From contig NZ_JAAGOA010000001.1 of the NCBI RefSeq assembly GCF_010550675.1, positions 310,001 to 374,000 of the forward strand: DNA of 64,000 nucleotides. The letters run 5' to 3'. This DNA comes from Phytoactinopolyspora halotolerans. Its GTDB lineage: Bacteria; Actinomycetota; Actinomycetes; Jiangellales; Jiangellaceae. The position numbers were made by a program, and so were the translations under genes. Shown here one piece after another: positions 35,788-44,037 of this stretch. Under the pieces are notes generated by a model. It did not search any database, had not been told where the DNA came from, and was given only the letters and a program-made list of their open reading frames with translations. Numbering within the stretch: position 1 is the stretch's first letter; each line of letters begins with the position of its first letter.

Positions 35788-37449
35788 GTGACTGAACTCC
35801 GATTACCGCGCCGGCTGCTGACCGAGCCGCCCGGGTGGGCCGAGTATGCGGACGTGGTGGTGGTCGGGAGTGGCATAGCCGGTCTCACCACCGCATTGGA
35901 AGCGCGTAAAGCGGGCCGGGTGCTGCTGGTGACCAAGACCAGGCTGTCCGCTGGATCGACGGCGTGGGCGCAGGGCGGTATCGCCGCCGCGCTGGGCCCG
36001 GAGGACAGTCCTGAACAGCATCTGCGTGACACGCTGCTCGCCGGTGGCGGCCTCTGCGACGAGGACGCCGTGCGCATGCTGGTCACCGAAGGCCCGTCGC
36101 GGGTACGCGAGCTTGCGGCACTCGGCACGGAATTCGAGCGCGCCGACGACGGCACGATCGCCTTGACCCGGGAGGGCGGCCACCGACGTGATCGGATTGC
36201 GCACGCCGGCGGTGACGCCACCGGCAGGGAGATCTCCCGTGCTCTGATCGAGGCACTCCGGGCGGTCCAGGAGGACCCGGGGATCGAGGTGATCGAACAC
36301 GCCCTCGTCACCGATGTGCTGACCGACGCGGCCGGACGTGCTTGCGGGGTGACCCTGCACGTCATCGGAGAAGGTCGGATCGACGGTGTCGGAGCCGCGC
36401 TGGGGCGTGCGGTCGTACTGGCCACTGGAGGGTTCGGGCAGGTCTACGCGTCCACAACCAATCCAGCGGTGTCGACCGGGGACGGATTGGCGGTGGCGCT
36501 GCGTGCGGGCGCCCAGATCGTCGACGTGGAGTTCGTGCAGTTCCACCCCACGGTGCTGTGGCTCGGCCGCACCGCCAAGGGGCAACAGCCGCTGATCTCC
36601 GAGGCGGTCCGTGGCGAAGGCGCGCACCTGAGGGATGTCGAAGGCAGGCGTTTCATGCTCGACCGGCACGAGCTTGCCGAGCTGGCGCCGCGCGACGTCG
36701 TCGCCAAGGGTGTGGTGACCGCCATGGCCGAGACCGGTGCGGACCATGTCTGGCTTGACGCTCGGCACCTGGGCGGTGAATTCCTGGCTGAGCGGTTCCC
36801 CACCATCGTGGCGCGGTGCCGCTCGTTCGGTATCGATCCGGCCACCGACCTGGTGCCTGTCGCACCGGCTCAGCACTACGCGAGCGGTGGCGTCCGGACG
36901 GACCAGCGGGGCCGGACCACGGTGCCGGGGCTCTACGCCTGTGGGGAGGTGTCCTGGACCGGCGTCCACGGCGCGAACCGGTTGGCGTCCAATTCACTGC
37001 TCGAGGGACTGGTCTGGGGGCACCGGATCGCGATCGACCTAGCGGAGAGCCTGGTGGACGTCCCTGGGCCGGAGCCGGTGGAGCGGGACGGTGAATCAGG
37101 CCTGCTCGATGCCGAGGCGCTGCCCTTCATCCAGTCCGCCATGACCGCGGGTGCGGGCGTGCTGAGGTCGGCGTGGTCTTTGGGGACGTTGCGTGCCCGC
37201 CTGGATCAGCTGGGTCGGGAACGGAGTAGTACGGTTCCCACGCCTGGCGCGTGGGAAGCCACCAACGTGCACACGGTGGCCGCTACCCTCGAACGTCATG
37301 CGACATTGCGCGAGGAGACCCGGGGTGGCCACTGGCGGGAGGACTTCCCGGTGCGCGACGATGATCGCTGGCGAGGTCATCTCGTCAGCACCGTGGACCC
37401 CGACGGGGTCGTGGAAACGAAATTTCAGCCGATGAGGGAGACGCAATGA
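35788..37449 (+). CDS. nadB: L-aspartate oxidase
   Basis: 553-residue FAD enzyme oxidising L-aspartate to iminoaspartate, the first step of de novo NAD synthesis. Seen: FAD fold VVVGSGIAGLTTALEA, STAWAQGGIAAALG, EFVQFHPTVLW, AQHYASGGVRTDQRGRT and HGANRLASNSLLEGLVWG. A C-terminal helical domain completes the succinate-dehydrogenase-like fold. GTG start, leaderless by position of TAGGCT. Its end overlaps nadC (ATGA). nadA, the partner quinolinate synthase, is not in the window. Confidence 0.96.
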   Translation: MTELRLPRRLLTEPPGWAEYADVVVVGSGIAGLTTALEARKAGRVLLVTKTRLSAGSTAWAQGGIAAALGPEDSPEQHLRDTLLAGGGLCDEDAVRMLVTEGPSRVRELAALGTEFERADDGTIALTREGGHRRDRIAHAGGDATGREISRALIEALRAVQEDPGIEVIEHALVTDVLTDAAGRACGVTLHVIGEGRIDGVGAALGRAVVLATGGFGQVYASTTNPAVSTGDGLAVALRAGAQIVDVEFVQFHPTVLWLGRTAKGQQPLISEAVRGEGAHLRDVEGRRFMLDRHELAELAPRDVVAKGVVTAMAETGADHVWLDARHLGGEFLAERFPTIVARCRSFGIDPATDLVPVAPAQHYASGGVRTDQRGRTTVPGLYACGEVSWTGVHGANRLASNSLLEGLVWGHRIAIDLAESLVDVPGPEPVERDGESGLLDAEALPFIQSAMTAGAGVLRSAWSLGTLRARLDQLGRERSSTVPTPGAWEATNVHTVAATLERHATLREETRGGHWREDFPVRDDDRWRGHLVSTVDPDGVVETKFQPMRETQ

Positions 37450-38432
37450 GTCTGGCCGAGCCGGTAGCGAGCGCGTTGCGCGACGCGGGCCTCGACCCGC
37501 TCTATGTCGAGGACCTGGTACGGGCGACGCTGGAAGAGGATCTGGCGGGCGGTACCGATGTGACCACCGAAGCGACGATTCCGCCGCAGCAATGGGTACA
37601 GGCCACCTTGACCGCGCGCGAGGCGGGGATCGTGGCCGGGATCCCGGTGATGGAGGCGGCCTTCGTCGCAGTGGGAGAAGGCGTGCGCTGTGAACGACGT
37701 GTCGCCGACGGCAGCTGGGTGGAGCCGGGAACGCCGGTGCTGAGCGTGTCGGGTCCGGGTCGCGAGGTTCTGCTCGCCGAGCGGACCGCGCTCAACCTCG
37801 GATCGCACCTGTCCGGGATCGCTACGGCCACCAGTTACTGGGCCGAGGCGTTGAAGGGGACCCGCGCCGTCGTTCGGGACACCCGTAAGACCACGCCGCT
37901 GCTGCGTCCCCTGGAGAAGTATGCGGTCCGCGTCGGAGGCGGAGAAAACCACCGTTCGTCATTGTCTGAAGCCGCGTTGATCAAGGATAATCATGTGGCC
38001 GCAGCCGGTGGGATCACGGCTGCTTTCCAGGCAGTACGGCGGAACGCGCCGGATCTGCCGGTCGAGGTGGAGGTCGACGACGTGCGCGGTGCTGTGGAGG
38101 CGGTCGAGGCCGGGGCTGAGCTTGTCCTGTTGGACAACTTCCCGGTCGAGGAGGTGCGGCAGGCCGTGATGGCTGTCCAGGGTCGCGCGCGGCTTGAAGT
38201 CAGCGGCGGACTGACCCTCGACGACGCGCGGGCATACGCGGAGACCGGCGTCGACTATCTGTCGGTGGGTGCCTTGACGCACTCGGTCACGGCACTCGAT
38301 CTCGGCTTGGACATTCTCGGGACGGAGAATTCGGGCGGCGGCGAGTACGATTCGCATGCCTTGATGGGCCAGCGTCGCAATGGTGCACGTATGGAAGAGG
38401 TCGAGACCACCGAGAATCCAGTGATCGGATAG
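37446..38432 (+). CDS. nadC: Nicotinate-nucleotide pyrophosphorylase (carboxylating)
   Basis: 328-residue quinolinate phosphoribosyltransferase converting quinolinate and PRPP to NaMN. Motifs: RDTRKTTPLLRPLEKYAVRV, GGGENHRSSLSEAALIKDNH and VEVEVDDVRGAVEAVEAGAE. The ATG overlaps the nadB stop, so the pair is co-translated. The enzyme core ends about residue 290 (SVTALDLGLDIL). A ~35-residue Gly/Asn/Glu-rich tail follows (SGGGEYDSHALMGQRRNGAR...), longer than usual for NadC and probably disordered. Confidence 0.95.
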   Translation: MSLAEPVASALRDAGLDPLYVEDLVRATLEEDLAGGTDVTTEATIPPQQWVQATLTAREAGIVAGIPVMEAAFVAVGEGVRCERRVADGSWVEPGTPVLSVSGPGREVLLAERTALNLGSHLSGIATATSYWAEALKGTRAVVRDTRKTTPLLRPLEKYAVRVGGGENHRSSLSEAALIKDNHVAAAGGITAAFQAVRRNAPDLPVEVEVDDVRGAVEAVEAGAELVLLDNFPVEEVRQAVMAVQGRARLEVSGGLTLDDARAYAETGVDYLSVGALTHSVTALDLGLDILGTENSGGGEYDSHALMGQRRNGARMEEVETTENPVIG

Positions 38433-38442
38433 GGGTCCGCGC

Positions 38443-39219
38443 ATGCTGTTGGCCATCGACGTCGGCAACACCGAAACTGTGATCGGGCTGCTCGACGGCC
38501 AGGAGGTGGTACACCACTGGCGAGTGTCCACCGTCGGAAACCGGACGGCGGACGAGATGATGGCCCTGATGCGCGGCCTGTTCTCCGGAGGGTACGACGA
38601 AAGCGTGCACGGCATCGCGGTCTGCTCGACCGTGCCCGCCGTACTTCGGATGATGCGGACGCTGGTGCGGCGCTACTATGCCGGCACCCGGGCGGTGTTG
38701 GTGGAACCAGGCGTGCGCACCGGGGTGCCGGTGTTGACCGACAACCCACGCGAGGTGGGAACCGACCGTGTGGTCAATGCCCTCGCCGCGATCCGGAGGT
38801 TCGGCGGGCCGTGCATCATCGTCGACTTCGGCACGGCGACCATCTTCGATGCCGTGTCCGCGCGCGGAGAATACCTGGGCAATGCGATCGCCCCCGGCAT
38901 CGAGGTGTCGCTGGATGCGCTCGGGCACGCCGGAGCGCAGCTGCGGAGTGTGGAGCTACTGCGGCCTCGCTCCGTCATCGCGAAGAACACTGTCGAGGCT
39001 CTGCAGTCCGGGGCCCTGTACGGGTTCGGGGGTCAGGTCGACGGAATCGTCACCCGGATGGCCGCCGAGCTGGGTGTCCCGCTCAGCGATCTACAGGTCA
39101 TCGCGACGGGCGGGCTGGCGCCACTGGTGATCGACGAGTCGGCCACCATCAACCGGCACGAGCCATGGCTGACGCTGATCGGCCTCAGCCTCGTCTACGA
39201 ACGCAACGCCGCCGGCTAA
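38443..39219 (+). CDS. coaX: Type III pantothenate kinase
   Basis: 258-residue CoaX that phosphorylates pantothenate at the start of coenzyme A synthesis. Motifs: MLLAIDVGNTETVIGLLDG (phosphate loop), DFGTATIFDAVSARGEYLGN, IAPGIEVSLDALGHAGAQLR and ATGGLAPLVIDES. It follows nadC by ten bases. Its TAA stop is formed by the first bases of a 92-bp palindromic element, so gene and element abut exactly. With panC and panD it completes the route from beta-alanine and pantoate to 4'-phosphopantothenate. Confidence 0.96.
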   Translation: MLLAIDVGNTETVIGLLDGQEVVHHWRVSTVGNRTADEMMALMRGLFSGGYDESVHGIAVCSTVPAVLRMMRTLVRRYYAGTRAVLVEPGVRTGVPVLTDNPREVGTDRVVNALAAIRRFGGPCIIVDFGTATIFDAVSARGEYLGNAIAPGIEVSLDALGHAGAQLRSVELLRPRSVIAKNTVEALQSGALYGFGGQVDGIVTRMAAELGVPLSDLQVIATGGLAPLVIDESATINRHEPWLTLIGLSLVYERNAAG

Positions 39220-39307
39220 ATGATCATGTGAAGTGGGTTTTCTCGTGCACTACCATGCCTGCAGACCTGTTGAGGCACGAGAAAACCCACTTCACATGAT
39301 CATTTAG
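39216..39307. repeat. 92-bp palindromic element, copy 3 (perfect arms)
   Basis: The best-preserved copy: two 33-bp arms perfectly complementary, separated by a 26-base centre with CTGCAG. The coaX TAA lies inside its left end and the TAA of the convergent sigma-factor gene lies inside its right end. The intergenic region is therefore nothing but the element. Confidence 0.95.
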
Positions 39308-40212
39308 GGTGTGCGGCCGAGGATGGTGTTGAGGTCGCCGACGGTGCCCAGGTGGTGCAGCTTGTCCGGGTTCATCTGGTTATGCAGCGCGCGGATACGG
39401 CCGTCGGCGATCTCCATGGTCATCACCGCGAGGAGCGCTCCGTCCGACGCGTGGACTCGCCACGCGGGCATCCCGTTCGCCGAATCGGTGTCGATCCGCA
39501 TGGCCGTGCGCCGAGCTTGTTTGAGCAGGCCACCCAGGAAACGCGCGACCTGTATCGGCCCGCGGACCGGCTGTGCCAGCGCCGGGACCTTGCCGCCGCC
39601 GTCTCCGACGAATACGACGTCATCGGCGAGCAGCCGGGTCAGCGCATCCATGTCCCCGTCCTGTGCCGCCGCCAGAAACCCCCGGGACAGTTCGGCCTGA
39701 CGGGACAGGTCCGGATCGAATCGGGGCCGTCGCTCATCGATGGCGCGCCGCGCTCGGGTGAGGATCTGCCGACAGTTCGCCGGGGACTTCTCGACGATCT
39801 CGGCGATATCGGCATACTCGTACCCGAACGCCTCGCGCAGCACGAACACGGCCCGTTCCAGCGGTGAAAGCGATTCCAGCAAGACCAGGAACGCCGTGGA
39901 CACCGTTTCGTCAGCCTCGAGGCGGTGGGCGGGGTCGGCGTCGTCCGAGATCATCAATGGCTCCGGAAGCCATTGGCCGACGTACTGTTCGCGCCGGACC
40001 CGAGCCGATCTGAGCGCATCGATGGCGAGCCGGGTGGTGACCGTGGTGGCGAACGCGTCCGGTGAGTCGACGGCGACGCCGTCCAGCTCGCTCTTGTGCA
40101 TCCGCAGAAATGCCTCCTGGACCACATCTTCGGCCTCGGCGACGCTGCCCAGCATCCGGTAGGCGATGGAGAACATCAGCGGCCGGAGTGTGTCGTACTG
40201 CAATGCGCTCAT
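39304..40212 (-). CDS. ECF41-type sigma factor with SnoaL-like C-terminal domain
   Basis: 302-residue ECF sigma factor. Region 2 (LRPLMFSIAYRMLGSVAEAE, DVVQEAFLRMH) and region 4 (LSPLERAVFVLREAFGYEYA, DIAEIVEKSPANCRQILTRA) are followed by a SnoaL-like domain. Group ECF41 hallmarks are present: WLPEPL in the linker, DGGGK in the C-terminal domain and NPDKL near the end. In this group the C-terminal domain regulates the sigma factor itself, so no anti-sigma gene is needed. It is divergent from an epimerase gene carrying an ECF41-like promoter. The stop codon is supplied by the 92-bp element. Confidence 0.92.
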   Translation of the reverse strand: MSALQYDTLRPLMFSIAYRMLGSVAEAEDVVQEAFLRMHKSELDGVAVDSPDAFATTVTTRLAIDALRSARVRREQYVGQWLPEPLMISDDADPAHRLEADETVSTAFLVLLESLSPLERAVFVLREAFGYEYADIAEIVEKSPANCRQILTRARRAIDERRPRFDPDLSRQAELSRGFLAAAQDGDMDALTRLLADDVVFVGDGGGKVPALAQPVRGPIQVARFLGGLLKQARRTAMRIDTDSANGMPAWRVHASDGALLAVMTMEIADGRIRALHNQMNPDKLHHLGTVGDLNTILGRTP

Positions 40213-40226
40213 TCCTCAGATACAAG

Positions 40227-40245
40227 CACGTCGTAGTGCGACGTG
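40227..40245. promoter_or_regulatory. 7-bp inverted repeat upstream of the sigma-factor gene
   Basis: CACGTCG and CGACGTG flank TAGTG, a perfect dyad 15 bp upstream of the sigma-factor ATG. It could be a repressor site or part of the sigma-gene promoter. Nothing identifies its ligand. Confidence 0.4.
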
Positions 40246-40279
40246 TCGGCCCGGTGCGTCTCCCACACCAGAGAGGAGC

Positions 40280-40306
40280 TGTCACAGATACGTGTGCTGC
40301 TTCGTC
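40280..40306 (+). promoter_or_regulatory. ECF41-type promoter of the epimerase gene
   Basis: TGTCACA, a 16-base spacer and CGTC match the promoter described for ECF41 sigma factors. The site lies 26 bp upstream of the epimerase ATG and next to the ECF41 gene itself, which typically has its target adjacent. Confidence 0.75.
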
Positions 40307-40332
40307 GGACGGGTCGAGAGAAGGGAGTCAGC

Positions 40333-41271
40333 ATGAAGATCTTTCTAGCCGGAGCCACCGGCGTCATCGGACGGCACATGGTTCCGGGCCTGGTCAAGGC
40401 GGGACACGAGGTGGCCGGGACCACACGCGACGCCTCCAAGGCGGGGCAGCTGCGCGCAGCCGGGGCGGAACCCGTCGTACTCGACGCCCTCGACCGGAAC
40501 GCCGTGCTGTCCGCCGTCCGTCAACACCGCCCCGACGTCGTCATCCACCAGCTGACAGCGATCGGCGGCACGGACCTGAAGCGATTCGACGAGGGCTTCG
40601 CGGTCACCAACGAGCTGCGGACCCGCGGGCTCGACTACTTGTTGGAGGCGGCGCAGGACGTCGACGCCGGGCGGTTCATCGCGCAGAGCTTTACCGGCTG
40701 GACGAATCCGCGCACCGGCGCCTCGGTCAAGGACGAGAACGATCCGCTCGATGACCGCCCGGCCCGTGGCTCAGTCGAGTCGCTGAAGGCCATCAGGCAC
40801 ACCGAGGAGGCGGTGACCGCGGCTACCGGTACCGAGGGTCTGGTCCTGCGATATGGGTTCCTGTACGGTCCGGGCACCGCTCTGGGGCCGAGCGGCGACA
40901 TGTATCAAGCTTTGGCCGCTCGCAAGCTGCCGATCGTCGGCGGCGGTACGGGCATCTTCTCCTTCGTCCACGTCGCCGACGCGGCGGCCGCGGCGGTTGT
41001 CGCCGTCGACCGCGGCGACCCCGGTGTTTACAACATCGTGGACGACGAGCCCGTCCAGGTCGCCGAATGGTTGCCGCATCTGGCGAGGACGATCGGCGCC
41101 AAGCCCCCGCGCCGCGTGCCGGCGTGGCTGGCGAAGCCGATGATCGGAGAGTTCGGTGTGGCGATGATGACGGCCATGCGCGGATCGTCGAATGCCAAGG
41201 CGCGTCGCGAGCTGGGATGGGAGCCGGCGTATCCGTCGTGGCGGGAGGGATTTCCGGCGATGGTTCGATGA
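40333..41271 (+). CDS. NAD(P)-dependent epimerase/dehydratase-like protein
   Basis: 312-residue extended-SDR protein. The nucleotide motif is FLAGATGVIGRHMVPGL. The canonical catalytic YxxxK is not obvious in the usual place, where SLKAIRHTEEAV appears, so this may be an atypical SDR acting as a binding or reductase protein. VLRYGFLYGPGT and GIFSFVHVADAA are conserved. ATG at 40333 has AAGGGAG five bases upstream. It is probably the direct target of the divergent ECF41 sigma factor, whose known targets are often epimerases, oxidoreductases or carboxymuconolactone-decarboxylase-like genes. Confidence 0.85.
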   Translation: MKIFLAGATGVIGRHMVPGLVKAGHEVAGTTRDASKAGQLRAAGAEPVVLDALDRNAVLSAVRQHRPDVVIHQLTAIGGTDLKRFDEGFAVTNELRTRGLDYLLEAAQDVDAGRFIAQSFTGWTNPRTGASVKDENDPLDDRPARGSVESLKAIRHTEEAVTAATGTEGLVLRYGFLYGPGTALGPSGDMYQALAARKLPIVGGGTGIFSFVHVADAAAAAVVAVDRGDPGVYNIVDDEPVQVAEWLPHLARTIGAKPPRRVPAWLAKPMIGEFGVAMMTAMRGSSNAKARRELGWEPAYPSWREGFPAMVR

Positions 41272-41307
41272 CGAGCGGCCGCCGGGGCTCACCCTGGCGG
41301 CCGGATC

Positions 41308-41338
41308 GACACCTGCGTGCGGCCGGCGGCCAGGTGTC
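41308..41338. terminator. Possible stem-loop between the epimerase and STAS genes
   Basis: GACACCTG and CAGGTGTC form a perfect 8-bp stem with a 15-base GC-rich loop in the convergent gap. The right arm touches the STAS stop codon. Confidence 0.42.
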
Positions 41339-41666
41339 AGCTGAGCGGCGGGCTGGGCTCGAAGAACGTCCACCCCGCTGCTTCGACCGCCCGGTGCGCC
41401 GGTCCGGTCATGGAGGCGAACGAGACGGTGAAGCCTGCTTCCCGGCCGCGTTCGGTGAGTTCGCGGAGGAATTCGACGCCGGCGTCGCCGAGTGCGGTGA
41501 CTCGGTGCATGTCCACGATCGCGTGCTGCAGGCCGCCGATGCGTTCAAGTGTCGCGACTCGGTCAACGGCTTCGTGTAACCGGGCGGAGATGCTCTCGTC
41601 GATGTCCCCGGACAGGAAGACGACGATCTCGCGTCCGCCCCGGTCGACGACGTCCACAGCGCTCAT
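41337..41666 (-). CDS. STAS-domain protein (anti-sigma antagonist-like)
   Basis: 109-residue single STAS domain. GREIVVFLSGDIDESISARL is the first beta-alpha unit and QHAIVDMHRVTALGDAGVEF the segment that normally holds the regulatory Ser. The usual DSSG is GDAG here, so the phosphorylatable Ser is Ala. If it binds anti-sigma kinases it would not be inactivated in the usual way. ATG at 41666 has AGGAGG eight bases upstream; the long open frame before it is not conserved. No anti-sigma kinase gene is nearby. Confidence 0.82.
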   Translation of the reverse strand: MSAVDVVDRGGREIVVFLSGDIDESISARLHEAVDRVATLERIGGLQHAIVDMHRVTALGDAGVEFLRELTERGREAGFTVSFASMTGPAHRAVEAAGWTFFEPSPPLS

Positions 41667-41814
41667 CGACCTCACCTCCTGCTTCAAGGTTGACACGCGA
41701 ACCGGGCGACGACAATACGCATGGCGATCGTGGACGATTCGGTGGTTGGCGGCGACGGTCGACGTTGGGACGTTCGGGCGACCGACCGCGCGGAATCCAT
41801 ACCACCGCGCCCGA

Positions 41815-41820
41815 TAGGGT
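41815..41820 (+). promoter_or_regulatory. -10 box of a probable leaderless promoter (lysS)
   Basis: TAGGGT ends eight bases before the lysS ATG at 41829. It decides the start over an in-frame ATG 36 codons upstream. Confidence 0.5.
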
Positions 41821-41828
41821 GGGTAGTT

Positions 41829-43328
41829 ATGACCGAACAGCAGCCAACACCGATTGACGACGACCTTCCGGAGCAGATGCGGATCCGCCGTCACAAGCGG
41901 GAGGAACTGCTGGAAAGTGATACGCCGCCGTATCCTCGAGGATTCTCGCGTACGCACACGCTCGATGAAGTCCGCGCGACATATCCGGATCTTGAGCCTG
42001 GTACGGAGACCGGTGATCGTGTCGCCGTCGCCGGCCGGGTGATCTTCCTCCGCAATACCGGGAAGTTGTGTTTTGCCCGAATCCGTGAGGGCAGCGGCAG
42101 CGAACTGCAGATCATGTTGTCACTCGATCGGGTCGGCGAGGCCAGGCTCCAGGATTGGAAGCATGTCGTCGATATCGGTGACCTGATCGGTGTGGCAGGC
42201 GACGTAGTCTCGAGCAAGCGTGGCGAGCTGTCTGTTGCCGCCCAGACGTGGGTCATCGTGTCGAAGGCATTGCGTCCGCTGCCGGTCGCGCATAAGGCGC
42301 TGAACGAAGAGACGCGTATCCGGCAGCGTTATGTCGACCTGATCGTCAACCCCGAAGCCCGGGATATGGTTCGCACGCGTGCCACCGTGGTCCGTTCGCT
42401 GCGCGAGACTCTGCATGATCACGGTTACCTGGAAGTGGAAACACCTGTTTTGCAGACGGTGCACGGCGGTGCCGCGGCGCGACCGTTTGAGACTCATTTG
42501 AATGCATTCGACTTGTCGATGACGCTACGCATCGCGCTGGAACTTTATTTGAAGAGGGCGATCGTCGGCGGCGTGGACAAGGTCTACGAGATCGGCCGGA
42601 TTTTCCGCAACGAAGGTGTGGACTCCACGCACAGTCCGGAGTTCACGATGCTCGAAGCCTACGAGGCCTACGGCGACTATGACACGATGGCCGCCCTGAC
42701 GCGTGAACTCGTTCTTGGCGCCGCACGTTCCGTCGGTCGCACCGTGGTTTCGGATGGCAAGGGTGCGGAGATCGATTTGGAGGCGCCGTGGGTGCGTGTC
42801 ACCCTTCACGAGGCGGTGGCCAATGTCGTGGGTGAGGACGTCACAATTGACACGTCAACTCAACGTCTGCGGGAATTGGCCGCCAAGCACGACGTGGAGG
42901 TTCAGCCGGGCTGGGGTCACGGGGAGATCGTTCTCGAGCTCTTTGAGAAACTGGTGGAGCACACCATCACCACGCCGACTTTTGTCTGTGATTACCCGGA
43001 ATCCGTCCGGCCGCTCGCACGGCCACATCGAGACGACCCCAGGCTCGTGGAGGCGTGGGATCTGATCATTGCCGGCGTTGAGCTCGCGCCGGCCTATTCC
43101 GAGTTGGTCGATCCGGTCGTGCAACGTGCGCGTTTGGAAGCGCAGTCTTTGCTCGCGGCCGCGGGCGATCCGGAAGCGATGCAGGTGGACGAGGACTTCC
43201 TTCGGGCGCTGGAATACGGTATGCCGCCCACCGGTGGTATGGGGCTGGGCGTCGACCGCCTGGTGATGCTGTTGACCGGAGCAGGAATCCGGGAGACGAT
43301 CCTGTTCCCGCTGGTGAAGCCCGAGTGA
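41829..43328 (+). CDS. lysS: Lysyl-tRNA synthetase, class II
   Basis: 499-residue LysRS. The N-terminal OB-fold (DRVAVAGRVIFLRNTGKLCF) binds tRNA. Class II motifs are present: motif 2 YEIGRIFRNEGVDSTHSPEF and motif 3 GMGLGVDRLVMLLTG, with TFVCDYPESVRPLARPHRDD before it. ATG at 41829 is chosen for the conserved N-terminus and the -10 box. It precedes the acetyltransferase and lsr2 genes as in mycobacteria. By eye its third codon positions are less GC-rich than those of neighbouring accessory genes, which fits a highly expressed housekeeping gene. Confidence 0.96.
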   Translation: MTEQQPTPIDDDLPEQMRIRRHKREELLESDTPPYPRGFSRTHTLDEVRATYPDLEPGTETGDRVAVAGRVIFLRNTGKLCFARIREGSGSELQIMLSLDRVGEARLQDWKHVVDIGDLIGVAGDVVSSKRGELSVAAQTWVIVSKALRPLPVAHKALNEETRIRQRYVDLIVNPEARDMVRTRATVVRSLRETLHDHGYLEVETPVLQTVHGGAAARPFETHLNAFDLSMTLRIALELYLKRAIVGGVDKVYEIGRIFRNEGVDSTHSPEFTMLEAYEAYGDYDTMAALTRELVLGAARSVGRTVVSDGKGAEIDLEAPWVRVTLHEAVANVVGEDVTIDTSTQRLRELAAKHDVEVQPGWGHGEIVLELFEKLVEHTITTPTFVCDYPESVRPLARPHRDDPRLVEAWDLIIAGVELAPAYSELVDPVVQRARLEAQSLLAAAGDPEAMQVDEDFLRALEYGMPPTGGMGLGVDRLVMLLTGAGIRETILFPLVKPE

Positions 43329-43909
43329 GCGACGGTCCGGCGCCCGCACAAGGGACACGGGGCGATTCTCCTGCGGGCGACGGTCGGTTCGCGGTTCGCC
43401 GGGCGCGTACCGCAGACGTTCGTGCCATCCGGCAGCTGCTCGACGACTACGCGCGTCAGCGAATCCTGTTGTCCAAGGAAACGGTGACCCTGTACGAAGA
43501 TGTGCAGGAATTCTGGGTGGCGGACGCTGCCGGCGATACTCACGGTTCTGTCGAACCGCAGGTAATCGGCTGCGGGGCACTCCATGTCATGTGGGAAGAT
43601 CTGGCCGAGGTCCGCACCCTGGCCGTCGCGGAGGATTGGCGCGGCCACGGCGTCGGCCACGCAATCCTTTCCCGGCTTCTCCATGTGGCGTCCGAACTAG
43701 GCGTCACGAGGGTGTTCTGTCTCACGTTTGAAGTCGATTTCTTTGCGCGGCACGGTTTCGAGCGCGTCGATGGTGCGCCGGTTCCGCCGGACGTGTATGC
43801 GCAGTTGCTTCGCTCGTACGACGAAGGAATCGCCGAGTTCCTTGACTTGGATCGAGTCAAACCCAATACTCTGGGTAACGTTCGGATGCTCCGACGTATT
43901 GGTGGATGA
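43325..43909 (+). CDS. GNAT acetyltransferase, ArgA-like amino-acid N-acetyltransferase
   Basis: 194-residue acetyltransferase. After a ~22-residue disordered start it has FAVRRARTADVRAIRQLLDD, LAEVRTLAVAEDWRGHGVGH (acetyl-CoA loop RGHGVG) and ELGVTRVFCLTFEVDFFARH. It resembles the stand-alone ArgA-type glutamate N-acetyltransferases of actinobacteria (M. tuberculosis Rv2747 type). A role in the first step of arginine synthesis is plausible but not certain. GTG at 43325 overlaps the lysS stop (GTGA), so the two are coupled. Confidence 0.82.
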   Translation: MSDGPAPAQGTRGDSPAGDGRFAVRRARTADVRAIRQLLDDYARQRILLSKETVTLYEDVQEFWVADAAGDTHGSVEPQVIGCGALHVMWEDLAEVRTLAVAEDWRGHGVGHAILSRLLHVASELGVTRVFCLTFEVDFFARHGFERVDGAPVPPDVYAQLLRSYDEGIAEFLDLDRVKPNTLGNVRMLRRIGG

Positions 43910-44037
43910 TCAGCTGTCGTCTTCGATCTGTCGCCGCGCCGGCATGTTCTTGCCGATTGCGAAATTGCCCGGCGTGACGTATTAATGGAGACTTAGACTG
44001 TATCCAACAGTTCGCATACTAACGAAGGGGTTCTAAG

